A stretch of 64,000 bases of DNA from Nonomuraea sp. NEAU-A123 (GTDB lineage: Bacteria > Actinomycetota > Actinomycetes > Streptosporangiales > Streptosporangiaceae), in the NCBI RefSeq assembly GCF_018603905.1, contig NZ_JAHFZZ010000005.1:248001-312000 (forward strand). Reading direction: 5' to 3'. Under the pieces are notes generated by a model. That model was not told where the DNA came from, did not search any database, and worked only from the letters and a program-made list of their open reading frames with translations. This document shows, one piece after another, positions 51,749 to 60,501 of the stretch (the first letter of the stretch is position 1; each line of letters opens with the position of its first letter). Made by a program: the position numbers and the translations under genes.

Positions 51749-54063
51749 GAGCTATCCCGTAAGTCGGGATAGTCCGGGTTGCGGGTACGTCTGTCCGGTG
51801 TGGTCCCCGGGTCGGGGGTCTCATCCGGGGTCGGCGTCCCGTACTCTCCGGCACTTCGCCGCGCAGAGGCCACCGGGGTGGTGGCTGCCGCGTGGTCCGT
51901 TCCCGCCGGTGGGGCGGGTGGGGGACACGATGCGGTTGACGCGGACAGGACTTCTTGCAGCCCTGCAATGGTGTAGGTCTCGATGAGCTGGGCGGCCCGG
52001 GTGTAGTCGACCCGGGCCGTGGCGGGGTCGCTGGGATCGGTCAGGGTGACGCAGGAGGCCAGCGCGGCTGAGACCAGGTCCCGGGGCGCCCTCAGCCCGC
52101 ACTGGTCGCAGTGGTGCACCCGGACCGACAGGGTTTTGGTTACCCGTGACCCGCACAGGCAGTGCTGGGACATCGCGGTTGGGGTGGTGGCGGCGCGCAG
52201 GAGGGCGCCGCCGCACGCGGTGGCCTCACGGGCCAGGGCCGCGGTGAGCATGCCGGGGGTGAACCGGGCCACCGCGGCACCCCACAGGCGGGTCCAGGTG
52301 CGGAGGTCGCAGTCCTCGATGACCAGGTTCGCCCCATGGGTTTCGATGAGCTGGGCCGCGGCGCGGCGGGCCCGGTCCTGGCGGGCTTCGGTGAAACCGC
52401 GGGCGGCCTGGGCGTGCCGGGCCCGGGTCTGGTGATAGCCGCGGGACAGGGTGTCGGTCCGGTAGGCGTTCTTCGCTACCCCGGCCTTGGTGGCGATCCG
52501 CGGGCCTTTGGGCAGGTTGACCTGCCGGGCGGGCAGCCCTTTGCCAGCGCGGCGTTTGGCCCGGGCCTCCTGCCGGGCGGAGGGGTGGTAGCGGCCGGGG
52601 TTGGTGGCCCGGCGGGACCGTTCCAGCGCCCGGGCCCGCCCTTTGGCTTTGCGTTGTTCCCGTGCCAGGCGGGCGGTTTCCTGCTCGGTGAGGGTGAGCA
52701 GGGTCGCCGCGACCTGCTCACCACCAACGCGCGTCCCACTGTCCGTCCCACTGTCCCCACTGGTGTCCGCGCCGGTTGCGGTGTCCGGCCTGCCCGGTGG
52801 TGGGGGGCCGGGCGGCGGTGTGGGCAGGTGGGCGGGCGCGGAGACGACGGCGAGGTTGGAGACGTTGCCGTCGGCCCCGGCCCGCCGCTCCAACTGCGCT
52901 GCTCGGGTGCGGCGGGCGCGGGTGGCCGGGGAGGCGTACCCGGCGTCCAGGATCAGCAGATGCGCCTCGTAGGTCCACCCGCCCGGAGCCGAGGCCTTCC
53001 GCCGCCGCACCAGATCGATCTTGTGCCACAGGTGCGGCCGGTTCAGGAAATGCGCCACATACGGCCAACGGCCTGATCCTTGCGGCAGCCGGACCGCCAG
53101 CACCAGATCCGGGGCGCCCGCGCTGGTGTAAACGACCGACAGGGGGCCGGTGTGCTCCCACCATGAGATCCGCCGCCCCGACGACGCGGAACCGGACGGG
53201 CCGGCAGGGGCGGTCAGACGGCGGGGCTGGGCCAGCACCGCAGAACCCACCCCCATCGCCAGCGCATCGGCGACGGTGAGCTCCGACGCCCTACCCTCCA
53301 GGTCGGCTGCCGAGGCCGCCGCCGCGACCACTGTGGCCTGCGCGCTGGCCTGCGCGCTGGCCTGCGCGCTGGTCCGCGCGCTGGTCCGCGTGGTCATTGC
53401 CGTGGTCATTGCCGTGGTCATTGCCGGGGAGCCGTAGGCGGCCAGATGCCCGGCCAGGGTCCCGGCCAGCCGGAACGTCTCCCACTTGCGCTCCCTGCTG
53501 TGCGAACGGGCCCTGCCCGGGATCCGGGTGAACCCCCACCACGACCCCACCTGTGGCCGCCCGGCCCGTTTCCCGGCCGCGTCCGGAAACAGGTGCCGGT
53601 CCACCCCCGCCCACACCTCATCGGCCAGATGCATACCCAGCGCCTTGGACAGATGATGCGTCAAATGCCCGGAGGACTCCAAGTGAGCGTAGGCGGCATG
53701 CTCCAGCCCCGCACGGGTCAACCCGAGTTCGGACCGCCAGCCCTTCGCATCCGCCGCCCGTCGATGCGAACCCGCCCCATAGGCCTCCACCCGGGCCCGT
53801 GCATCGCGTTGCAGCGCTCGCTTCAGCGACCAGGCCGCGCAGAACAGCTTCTCCACCCGGGCCCGGACCGCCGGATCCGACACATCCACCGGCAGCCGGA
53901 CCACCGAAACCGGAGCCCCCTCAGCCCGCCGCCACGCCGGCTTCTTGTTCTTCCCCCGAAACCGCCGCCCAGCAGCAGCACCACCGCCGCCACCCTCAAC
54001 ATCGGGAGAAACCCGGACATCAGCCACACCGGCTGTCCCACTGTTCTCCCTGGTCACGGCCAT
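51745..54063 (-). CDS. large TnpB/Cas12-like nuclease
   Basis: 772 residues from ATG 54063, nearly twice TnpB length. The RuvC triad is D398 ([14 protein letters not shown]), E583 ([11 protein letters not shown]) and D662 ([14 protein letters not shown]). The zinc ribbon is C635-x-C637 and C652-x2-C655, with a shortened first knuckle. An arginine-rich bridge-like helix lies at about 463-510 ([20 protein letters not shown]). The N-terminal 390 residues could be WED/REC-like. A disordered Pro/Asp insert (411-450) and 12-bp repeats (214-243) interrupt it. The tail beyond 700 may be omegaRNA read as protein. Confidence 0.75.
51752..51772. repeat. 8-bp hairpin at right end of TnpB element
   Basis: CTATCCCG-TAAGT-CGGGATAG is a perfect stem-loop four bases after the sigma stop and inside the last codons of the TnpB-like gene. 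It could serve as IS605-type end structure, as the 3' part of an omegaRNA, or as terminator for the sigma gene. Confidence 0.7.
53336..53425 (-). repeat. 12-bp in-frame tandem repeats in TnpB-like gene
   Basis: Two adjacent 12-bp families, GCCTGCGCGCTG (about four copies, Ser-Ala-Gln-Ala) and GTGGTCATTGCC (three copies, Ala-Met-Thr-Thr), encode residues about 214-243 of the nuclease. Confidence 0.85.
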
Positions 54064-54161
54064 GACACCACCATGCCCGAACCCACCGACAATTCTCCAA
54101 CGATCCTCTCCGCTCTCCGCAACGGTGATTGAGAGGCCACCCCGGGCGTTTCGATCTTCGA

Positions 54162-54887
54162 ATGCGTCTGCGCCTGGCCACCTACTCCGCCACCGATTCG
54201 CAGGCCTGGACCGGCCTGACCGGCCCACGATTCCAACTGCTGATCACCCGCCTGTGGGAGGTCCGGCCCGACGGTGGGCGGGGGCGACCCTGGGACCTGG
54301 CCTATGCCGACCGGGTGCTTTTGATCGTGCTCACCAACCCGACCATGCTCCAGCTCGCCGCGCTGTTCGGGATCTCCGGCTCGGCCGTGCACCGGGTCAT
54401 CACCGGCTTCGCCCCGCACCTGGCCGCCCTGCTCGGCCCGCCGCCGGCCGACAAACGCGAACCGTGGGTGGTCGACGGGACACTGATCCCGGTCCACGAC
54501 AGACCCGCACCGCCAAGCCCAACAACTACTGGCGCAGTCTGAACACCCAGATCGTGGTCCGCGCCCGGGACCGGCAACAGGAACGACGTCGTGATCTTTC
54601 GTGAAACCGTCGGCAAAACGCTACCCGCGCATCCCCGGCTGTCCGGGGACGGCGGTTATCGGAGCAGCGACCGGGTCCGCACTCCGCGCCGCGGACCCGA
54701 CGGGAAGATCATCAAAGATGCGGCTGACAAACGGTTCCGCAAACGCTGCGCCGTCACCGAGCACACCATCGCCCGCCTCAAAGACCACCAGATCCTGCGT
54801 CAATGCCGCCGCCGCGGCGCTGGGGTCGGCCATGCCATCGCCGGGGTGGCCGCGCTCCACAGCCTCAAACTCGGCCTGGTCGCATGA
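54162..54887 (+). pseudogene. IS5-family transposase, frameshifted and internally deleted
   Basis: The first frame (from ATG 54162) encodes the N-terminal HTH_Tnp_4-like domain (LATYSATDSQAWTGLTGPRF, LAALFGISGSAVHRVI) and the first DDE motif WVVDGTLIPVHDR. A frameshift near 54505 moves homology to AKPNNYWRSLNTQIVVRARD. After a deletion it resumes in another frame at NRNDVVIFRETVGKTLP, followed by LSGDGGYR and the C-terminal VTEHTIARLKDHQILRQCRR. It cannot make an active transposase. Terminal inverted repeats are not clear. Confidence 0.85.
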
Positions 54888-54950
54888 CCTCGGGAAACCG
54901 GGGTCCCTCGGTAGAGAAAACACGCTCTGATATGTATTAAGGGATATCTC

Positions 54951-55652
54951 TTAGGACGGGCGGTCGGCCGCGTCCAGTCGGGGGTTGGGACGGGCGGCCA
55001 GCCATGTCCGGTCGGGGGTCAGGAAGCGGTCCACGACCAGCCCGGCGCCGGCCAGAGCGGCGGTGAACTGGTCGTCGCTCAGCGGACGCTCGACGATCGA
55101 CTGCGTCCAGCGGCGGCCGTCGGTCTCGTACCTCAGGGTGAGGTCCACCAGATCCGGCCCCGACGGGGCGAACTCAGTGATCGTGGTGGTGAACCCGGAC
55201 CGCGCGAAGGTCGTGCCCACCGACCAGGTGGCACGCACGTCCAGCGGAATCCACTGGATCACCACCACGCCGTCGTCGCGCACATGGCGGCGGCAGCAGT
55301 CGAGGAAGCGCTGCCTGGTCGACACCTCCGGCACGTGAACCAGCAGCGAGGCCAGCAGCACGGCGTCGAAGCGGCGGTCGAGCGCGAGGTCCTCGATCCG
55401 CGCGTGGACCCGCTCCGCACCCTCGACCCTGGCCAGCATCTCGGCCGACTCGTCCACGGCCACGACGTCATAGCCGAGCGCGGCGAGGGCGCGCGTCACC
55501 CGGCCCGCGCCCGCGCCCAGTTCGAGAATCGACCCTCCGGCCGGCACCGCCCGCTGGATGATCTCCGGTTCGCCGGCGGCGGCGATCGCCGCGTAGAACT
55601 CCACCGGTGAACCGTCGGAGGTGAACACCCCCGGCCCAGTGCCCGTGTTCAT
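54951..55652 (-). CDS. class I SAM-dependent methyltransferase
   Basis: 233 residues from ATG 55652. Motif I is ILELGAGAGRVTRAL, the motif II region is YDVVAVDESAEMLARV and motif III/IV is FDAVLLASLLVHVPEV. It resembles ubiquinone/rebeccamycin-type methyltransferases. It diverges from the ACP gene of the biosynthetic cluster across a 263-bp promoter region, so it may tailor that product, though only position supports this. Confidence 0.88.
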   Translation of the reverse strand: MNTGTGPGVFTSDGSPVEFYAAIAAAGEPEIIQRAVPAGGSILELGAGAGRVTRALAALGYDVVAVDESAEMLARVEGAERVHARIEDLALDRRFDAVLLASLLVHVPEVSTRQRFLDCCRRHVRDDGVVVIQWIPLDVRATWSVGTTFARSGFTTTITEFAPSGPDLVDLTLRYETDGRRWTQSIVERPLSDDQFTAALAGAGLVVDRFLTPDRTWLAARPNPRLDAADRPS

Positions 55653-55915
55653 AACGTCACTGTAGATCGAAAAGGCGGCGCGCTGGGGGTAATTCCCATT
55701 TCCGCTTTCCCGCGTTGAATTCGAGTGAACCCGGTGACGCCGGGTGCAATTGACGAACAACATCGGGTGGTTCATGCTGGTCGTTGTTGGCGGCCCCTGG
55801 GTCCCGGGGTTTCACGGTCGGCCGACCGATCCGTGACGAAGATGCCACGCCCACCTCTATTCTACGGCTACCAGCCGTGCTGTTCTCTTTACCATGCGCT
55901 TTGTCCGGAGGTGTA
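55653..55915. promoter_or_regulatory. divergent promoter region of biosynthetic cluster
   Basis: The region has two dyads. ACCCGG-TGACG-CCGGGT lies at 55729-55745. A nested one at 55812-55836 has arms TCACGG/CCGTGA around a 12-bp palindrome GGTCGGCCGACC (55816-55827). A strong ribosome site GGAGG precedes the ACP ATG by 4 nt. The second dyad is the better operator candidate; no regulator gene of the cluster is in the window. Confidence 0.5.
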
Positions 55916-56170
55916 ATGGAAATCGAGGGCACCATAAAGAAGATTCTGGCGACCGAATTGTTCGTGGAGACGCCGGCCGAGGAAATCAGCGACCACGAGA
56001 GCCTGCGCGACATCTACGCGCTCGATTCTCTGGGATTCACCGAACTACGGGTGCAATGTGAGGACATCTTCGACGTCCGCATCTCCGACGAGGACTTCGT
56101 ACCCGAGAACTTCCGTACCATCGCCGCCCTGACCGCGCTCATCCGGCGTCTGCAGGGCGGCGGGACGTGA
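55916..56170 (+). CDS. acyl carrier protein
   Basis: 84 residues from ATG 55916. The phosphopantetheine site is S38 in YALDSLGFTEL. The helix pattern IEGTIKKILATELFVETPAEEI and the acidic recognition helix (LRVQCEDIFDVRISDEDF) are typical of type-II ACPs. It is the first gene of a seven-gene overlapping operon and overlaps the aminotransferase start by 4 nt. It would tether the chain built by the ketosynthase encoded downstream. Confidence 0.93.
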   Translation: MEIEGTIKKILATELFVETPAEEISDHESLRDIYALDSLGFTELRVQCEDIFDVRISDEDFVPENFRTIAALTALIRRLQGGGT

Positions 56171-57543
56171 GCCACGCGGGACTGACCGCCGCGTCGCCGT
56201 CTCACGGCCTCGACGGAGATCTGCACCTGGACCACTACGGCGGCGGCAGGCTGCCGTTCGTCTCGCTCGGCGGCAGGGGCGTGCGGCTGCGGCTGGCCGA
56301 GCGCGGCGGCGCGGGCGAGCCGTTCGAGGTCATCGACGCTTCCGGCGGCTACGCCAGCGCCTGCCTCGGGGCCGGCCACCCGGCCGTGCTGCGCGCCCTG
56401 ACCCGCGCGGTGACGGATCTCGGGTACGCGACCGACGAGATCGAGTCAGCGGAGCGCACCCGCCTCCTCGCCGGGACGCTCGGCTCCGGCGGGCTGTGGT
56501 GCGACCACTTCCCGCCGGGCGACTACCACGCGGCCGGCCGCAACTCCGGCTCCGAGGGCATGGAACTGGCCTTGCGGCTGGTCCTGGAGTCCAGGTACGA
56601 CCACCGCCGGCTGCGGCCCGACCCCGAGCGGGGCGGCCGTGATCTCGTCCTCGCCTTCCAGGGCGCGTGGCACGGATGGACGGGCGCGCTCACGCCGCTG
56701 CTCAACCGGCGCCACTTCCGCGTCGGGCTCCCCCAGATCGCCGCCGACGGTCCCTATGGGCTGGCGGTGGAGCACCTTCCGTTCGGTGTTCTGGAGCCGT
56801 TGCTGGAGTTCTTCGCCCGCGACGGCGAGCGCCTGCTGGCCGTCGTCGTCGAGCCGATCCAGGGCGACGCGGGCCTGCTCGTCCCCCCACCCGGCTACCT
56901 GCGGACACTGGCCGCGCTCGCCGCCGAGCATGGGGCGCTGCTGGTGGCCGACGAGGTTCTCACGTTCGCCAAGACCGGCCGGTTCTTCGCCATGGCGGAC
57001 GAGTACGGTCCGATCCCCACGGACGTCACCGTCATCGGCAAGAGCCTCGGCATGGGCGTGCTGTCCACCTCGATGGTGATCGCCAGACGGTCGCTGGCCG
57101 TGCGGCCGTCCGGGGCCGTGGCCACCTCCGACCTGCGCCCGCTGACCTGCGCGGTGATCCACGACGGCCTGCGGCTGATCGAGGAGGAGGAGCTGCTCGA
57201 ACGGTCGGCCGAGCTCGGCGCCCAGTTGGCCGGGCTCCTCGACCGGGAGGTGCTCGACCGGTTCCCCGGCACCTATCGCGGGCTGCGCGGCACGGGACTG
57301 CTCCAGGGGCTGGAACTCGCAGAGGACGCCGCGGACCGGCTGCGCGACCTGCGGTCGTCCATCATCAGGGCGGGCTGCTACGTGGAGTTCATGGCCGGCG
57401 CGGGTCGCCGCTCCCACGGCCTGCCGTACGTCTTCCCCACCATGCGCGTGGCCCCGCCCCTCGTCACCAGCCCCGCTGAACTGGAGGAACTGGTGGCCGC
57501 GATCCAGCGGGGGACCGCGAGGTTCCTCGGGGACGGCCGGTGA
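56167..57543 (+). CDS. class-III PLP aminotransferase
   Basis: 458 residues from GTG 56167. PLP Lys is K292 (TVIGKSLGMG) and cofactor Asp is D262 (LLVADEVLTFAKTG). Other signs are VVEPIQGDAGLLVPP, RNSGSEGMELALRLV and GYASACLGAGHPAV. The usual GGTFSGNP region is replaced by AVATSDLRPLTCAV. It is close to glutamate-1-semialdehyde mutase and omega-aminotransferases. In this operon it could aminate a carrier-bound aldehyde, ketone or beta-ketoacyl chain, which would be unusual for a polyene-type cluster. Confidence 0.92.
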   Translation: MSHAGLTAASPSHGLDGDLHLDHYGGGRLPFVSLGGRGVRLRLAERGGAGEPFEVIDASGGYASACLGAGHPAVLRALTRAVTDLGYATDEIESAERTRLLAGTLGSGGLWCDHFPPGDYHAAGRNSGSEGMELALRLVLESRYDHRRLRPDPERGGRDLVLAFQGAWHGWTGALTPLLNRRHFRVGLPQIAADGPYGLAVEHLPFGVLEPLLEFFARDGERLLAVVVEPIQGDAGLLVPPPGYLRTLAALAAEHGALLVADEVLTFAKTGRFFAMADEYGPIPTDVTVIGKSLGMGVLSTSMVIARRSLAVRPSGAVATSDLRPLTCAVIHDGLRLIEEEELLERSAELGAQLAGLLDREVLDRFPGTYRGLRGTGLLQGLELAEDAADRLRDLRSSIIRAGCYVEFMAGAGRRSHGLPYVFPTMRVAPPLVTSPAELEELVAAIQRGTARFLGDGR

Positions 57544-58145
57544 GCGGGCCGCGGCCGCTGCGCCGCCGTGTCGAGCACGTGGACACCGACGCCGCGGGGG
57601 TGGTCCACTTCACCCGCTACGCCTCCCTCATCGAGACCGCGCTCCTGGAGGATCTGGAGGCGATGGGCGTGGGCACCCGGCTGATGAGCGAGCACAAACT
57701 GCAGCCGGCCGTGACCGAGCTGCGCATGCGGTACGGGGCGGCCGCCCGTTTTCCGGACCGGATCGAGGTACGCGCCGGCATCGACCACGTGGGCGGCGCT
57801 TCCTGGCGGGTCTCCGGCACCGTCCGCCGCCTGCCCGATCACGCGGACACCGGGGTCGATGATGCGGACACCGGAACCGATCGCGCGGGCGTCGGACCTG
57901 ATCGCGCAGGCGTTGGACCTGATCGCGCGGGCCCGGGGGTCGAGCGTGCGGGCGTCGGGGTCGATCGTGCGGGCTGCGGGATCGATCGTGCGGACGCCCG
58001 GGCGGGGACGCTGCTCGCCACGGGAACGCTCGTGATGTGCCTGGTCAACGCGGCCGACGGCAGTCCGGCCCCGTTGCCCGCAGCCTTGCGCGCCGCGCTG
58101 CGCGCCCAGCTGAGCGAAGAGAGGAACGATGGCCGAGACCGGTGA
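57540..58145 (+). CDS. 4HBT/YbgC-type hotdog thioesterase with repeat insert
   Basis: 201 residues from GTG 57540 (GTGA overlap). The hotdog thioesterase active site is D17 in VDTDAAGVVHFTRY, followed by LIETALLEDLEAMG. Residues 100-155 are eight 7-residue repeats (DRAGVGP, VERAGVG and similar) inserted into the beta-sheet side of the fold, between RVSGTVRRL and GTLLATGTLVMCLV. Without the insert the length would be a normal 145. It probably releases or edits acyl-ACP, like ApeK-type thioesterases. Confidence 0.9.
   Translation: MSGPRPLRRRVEHVDTDAAGVVHFTRYASLIETALLEDLEAMGVGTRLMSEHKLQPAVTELRMRYGAAARFPDRIEVRAGIDHVGGASWRVSGTVRRLPDHADTGVDDADTGTDRAGVGPDRAGVGPDRAGPGVERAGVGVDRAGCGIDRADARAGTLLATGTLVMCLVNAADGSPAPLPAALRAALRAQLSEERNDGRDR
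57837..58004 (+). repeat. 21-bp in-frame tandem repeat in thioesterase
   Basis: Eight 21-bp units (consensus GATCGCGCGGGCGTCGGACC plus one base) encode 7-residue motifs. Their frame is exact and they split the hotdog fold of the thioesterase. Confidence 0.9.
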
Positions 58146-58605
58146 GTCGACCCTGGGGTTCACAGAGATCAAGCAGTGGCTGCGGCACCGGCACCCCATG
58201 ATCTACATCGACCGGGTGCTCGACTACGTGCCGGGAGAGTACCTGCGCAGCATGCTGTCGGTGTCCGGCACCATGGACGCCATCGCCGGGCACTTCCCCG
58301 AGCGGGCCATCTTCCCCGGCAGCCACCTGGTCCAGGCCATCGCCCAGTCGGGCATCATCCTCTACCAGATGAGCACGTCGAAGCTGGCCGACGACGAGAT
58401 CACGCTCATCGGCTCGGCGCACAGCCGGTTCCATCGCATCGTGGTGGTCGGTGACCAGGTGATCTTCGATGTGCGCAGTGACCGGATCATCGGCAACACC
58501 TTCCACTTCTCCTGCCGGGCGACGGTGGAGGGCGAGCGGGCGGCGGCCTTCCGCGGCTCCCTCATCCGAGTCCCGGTCGAGCAGCTCGGGCGGCGGCTGT
58601 GGTGA
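58129..58605 (+). CDS. FabZ-like hotdog protein lacking the catalytic Glu
   Basis: 158 residues, overlapping the thioesterase by 17 nt. The family match is clear: LRHRHPMIYIDRVLDY and GHFPERAIFPGSHLVQAIAQSG. FabZ uses a His and a Glu 14 residues apart. H55 is present, but position 69 is Gln, not Glu. It is therefore unlikely to be an ordinary 3-hydroxyacyl-ACP dehydratase and may bind the chain, isomerise it, or partner another enzyme. Homologues in aryl-polyene clusters (ApeI/ApeP) are the closest parallel. Confidence 0.88.
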   Translation: MAETGESTLGFTEIKQWLRHRHPMIYIDRVLDYVPGEYLRSMLSVSGTMDAIAGHFPERAIFPGSHLVQAIAQSGIILYQMSTSKLADDEITLIGSAHSRFHRIVVVGDQVIFDVRSDRIIGNTFHFSCRATVEGERAAAFRGSLIRVPVEQLGRRLW

Positions 58606-59879
58606 ACGTCTGGGTCACCGGGATGGCCTGGTCCACGGCGCTGGGCGACGGCCTGGCCGGCGTGTGGCGGCGGCTGCTCGACGGGGACGACGGGTTCCGG
58701 GAGGTGCCGTCGGAGCATCGCCTGCGCAACCCACTCGCCGCGACCCTGCCCGACCCGCCGCCGGAGCTGAAACCGTCGGCACGACAGCGGGCCCTGGCGG
58801 AGGGCGTACTGTCACGCGCCCTCACCGACGCCGGGCTCACCCCCGAACGGGCGCGCGGATCTTGGGGTGAAGGCGGCTCGTCTGGTCCTGCCTCAGGTGG
58901 TGCGCGCGGGTCCTGGGGTGATGGCGGGTCGTCCGGGCTCGCTCCTGGACGGGCGTCCGACGCGCTGGCCGGGCCGTCCGGACTGGCTTCTGGCGGGGCG
59001 CTTGACCCGTACCCCGTGCTGGGTACCAGTTTTGGGGCGCAGTTGGACGACGAGGACGCGGACCTGTATCAGTGGGCGGCCGACGTCGCCGCTGGTGCGG
59101 GGCTGCGGTTGCCGCCCGTCGTCGTCAGCACCGCGTGCTCGTCCGGGTCCGACGCGCTCGCGGTCGGTGCCGAGGTGATCCGGTCGGGAGCCGCCGAGGT
59201 GAGTGTGTGCGGCGCGGCCGACGTGGTCACCCCGGCCAAACGGCTGGCGCACACCGTACTGGGGACGATGTCGCCGACCCGGCTGCGCGCGTTCGACCGC
59301 CGGGCCGACGGCACGCTCCTGGGCGAGGCCGCGGGGTTCATCGTGCTCGAACGCGAGGAGTCGGCCCGCGCCCGCGGGGCCGAACCGTACGCGGTGCTGG
59401 CCGGAACGGGGGCGGCCAACGACGGGGCGGGCATGACGGCGCCCGACCCGGCCGGGACCGGCGTCGACCTCTCGGTGCGACGCTGCCTGGCCGCCTCCGG
59501 GCTCGGCCTGGACGACATCGCGGTGATCAACGCCCACGGCTCCGGTACGCCCGTCAACGACGCCGCCGAGTCGGGCGCCCTGAGCAGGCTGTTCGGCGGG
59601 TGCGGTGCGCCGCCGGTGGTGTTCGCCACCAAGGGCGCGCTGGGGCACACCCTCGGCGCCACCGGGGTGCTGGAGGCCATCGCCGTCGTGCTGGCGCTGC
59701 ACTACGGCACGGTGCCGCCGGTCGTGGGGCTGGAGGACGTGCTGGCGGGATTCCCCCTTCCGGTCCCCGCTGGTCGGCCGCGCGGGCTGCGGCCGGGCGC
59801 GGGGCTCAGCCTGACGCTCGGCTTCGGGGGGTTCATCACGAGCCTGGCCTTTACTCCGGGAGTGCGGCATGTACGGTGA
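58602..59879 (+). CDS. beta-ketoacyl synthase (KS) with repeat insert
   Basis: 425 residues from GTG 58602 (GTGA overlap). Catalytic Cys-His-His is C179 (VSTACSSGSDAL), H312 (NAHGSGTPVND) and H349 (GALGHTLGATG), with K344. It extends ACP-bound chains, like FabF/ApeO. Residues 84-132, before the loop leading to the nucleophile, hold about three copies of a 17-residue Gly/Ser-rich repeat (ARGSWGEGGSSGPASGG) that ordinary KS proteins lack. It probably partners the short KS-like protein encoded next. Confidence 0.92.
   Translation: MNVWVTGMAWSTALGDGLAGVWRRLLDGDDGFREVPSEHRLRNPLAATLPDPPPELKPSARQRALAEGVLSRALTDAGLTPERARGSWGEGGSSGPASGGARGSWGDGGSSGLAPGRASDALAGPSGLASGGALDPYPVLGTSFGAQLDDEDADLYQWAADVAAGAGLRLPPVVVSTACSSGSDALAVGAEVIRSGAAEVSVCGAADVVTPAKRLAHTVLGTMSPTRLRAFDRRADGTLLGEAAGFIVLEREESARARGAEPYAVLAGTGAANDGAGMTAPDPAGTGVDLSVRRCLAASGLGLDDIAVINAHGSGTPVNDAAESGALSRLFGGCGAPPVVFATKGALGHTLGATGVLEAIAVVLALHYGTVPPVVGLEDVLAGFPLPVPAGRPRGLRPGAGLSLTLGFGGFITSLAFTPGVRHVR
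58851..58997 (+). repeat. 51-bp in-frame tandem repeat in ketosynthase
   Basis: Two full units and one shorter degenerate unit of 51 bp encode Gly/Ser-rich 17-residue segments in the N-terminal half of the ketosynthase. Confidence 0.75.
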
Positions 59880-60501
59880 GCGCGCCGGTCTGGCCACCCT
59901 GGCCCGCGGGCTTCGTGAGACCGGCGACCTTGTGGCGGAGGGACGCCGGACCGCCTCTTTCTACGCCGACCCGGCGGCCTGGCTCGTGGTGTCCGCGGTC
60001 GAGGCGGCGCTGGCCCAGGCGCCGGAGGCGGTGCGACGGGAGCCTGCCGAGATCGGCGCGCTGGCCGTCAGCGACCACGGCAGCCGCCACACCATGCGCT
60101 CGGTCGCCGACTCGGCCGCCCGCGGCCGCGTCTCCCCACTGCGCTTCGCCGGCGCCAACCCCGGCTCGCTCGCCGGCCTGCTCTGCATCACACTCGGCTT
60201 CCGCGGCCCCAGCCTGCTGGTGTGCATGCCACCGGATCGCGCGCGGCCCGTCGTGGCGCTGATCGCGGCCGGCTGGCTGGCGACCGGCCAATGCCGGTAT
60301 GTCGCCGTCGCCGAGCACACCATGAACGGCGCCCACCACACCGTCCTCGGCCGAATCCTGGGCCCGAGCCCCGGCGTCCACGCTGCCGGCGGCCAGGACT
60401 CAATATCCGGCCACCACATCGCCACCGACCGGATGCCAGAACCAACGCCCGGCCGGCACGCCGCCGACGGCCGGACAGCGGGTCCGGAAGATGAGCGCTG
60501 A
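59869..60501 (+). CDS. short KS-like protein (ApeC-type chain length factor)
   Basis: 210 residues, overlapping KS by 11 nt. It has only the N-terminal half of a thiolase fold: SARGRVSPLRFAGANPGSLAGL, then LGFRGPSLLVCMPP and ALIAAGWLATGQCRYVAVAEH. The nucleophile position TACSSG is not conserved (VCMPPD), so it is non-catalytic. Length and pattern match the Ketoacyl-synt_2 chain-length-factor proteins of aryl-polyene clusters (ApeC). The C-terminal 45 residues are loose His/Pro/Gly sequence. It probably forms a heterodimer with the KS. Confidence 0.75.
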   Translation: MYGERAGLATLARGLRETGDLVAEGRRTASFYADPAAWLVVSAVEAALAQAPEAVRREPAEIGALAVSDHGSRHTMRSVADSAARGRVSPLRFAGANPGSLAGLLCITLGFRGPSLLVCMPPDRARPVVALIAAGWLATGQCRYVAVAEHTMNGAHHTVLGRILGPSPGVHAAGGQDSISGHHIATDRMPEPTPGRHAADGRTAGPEDER

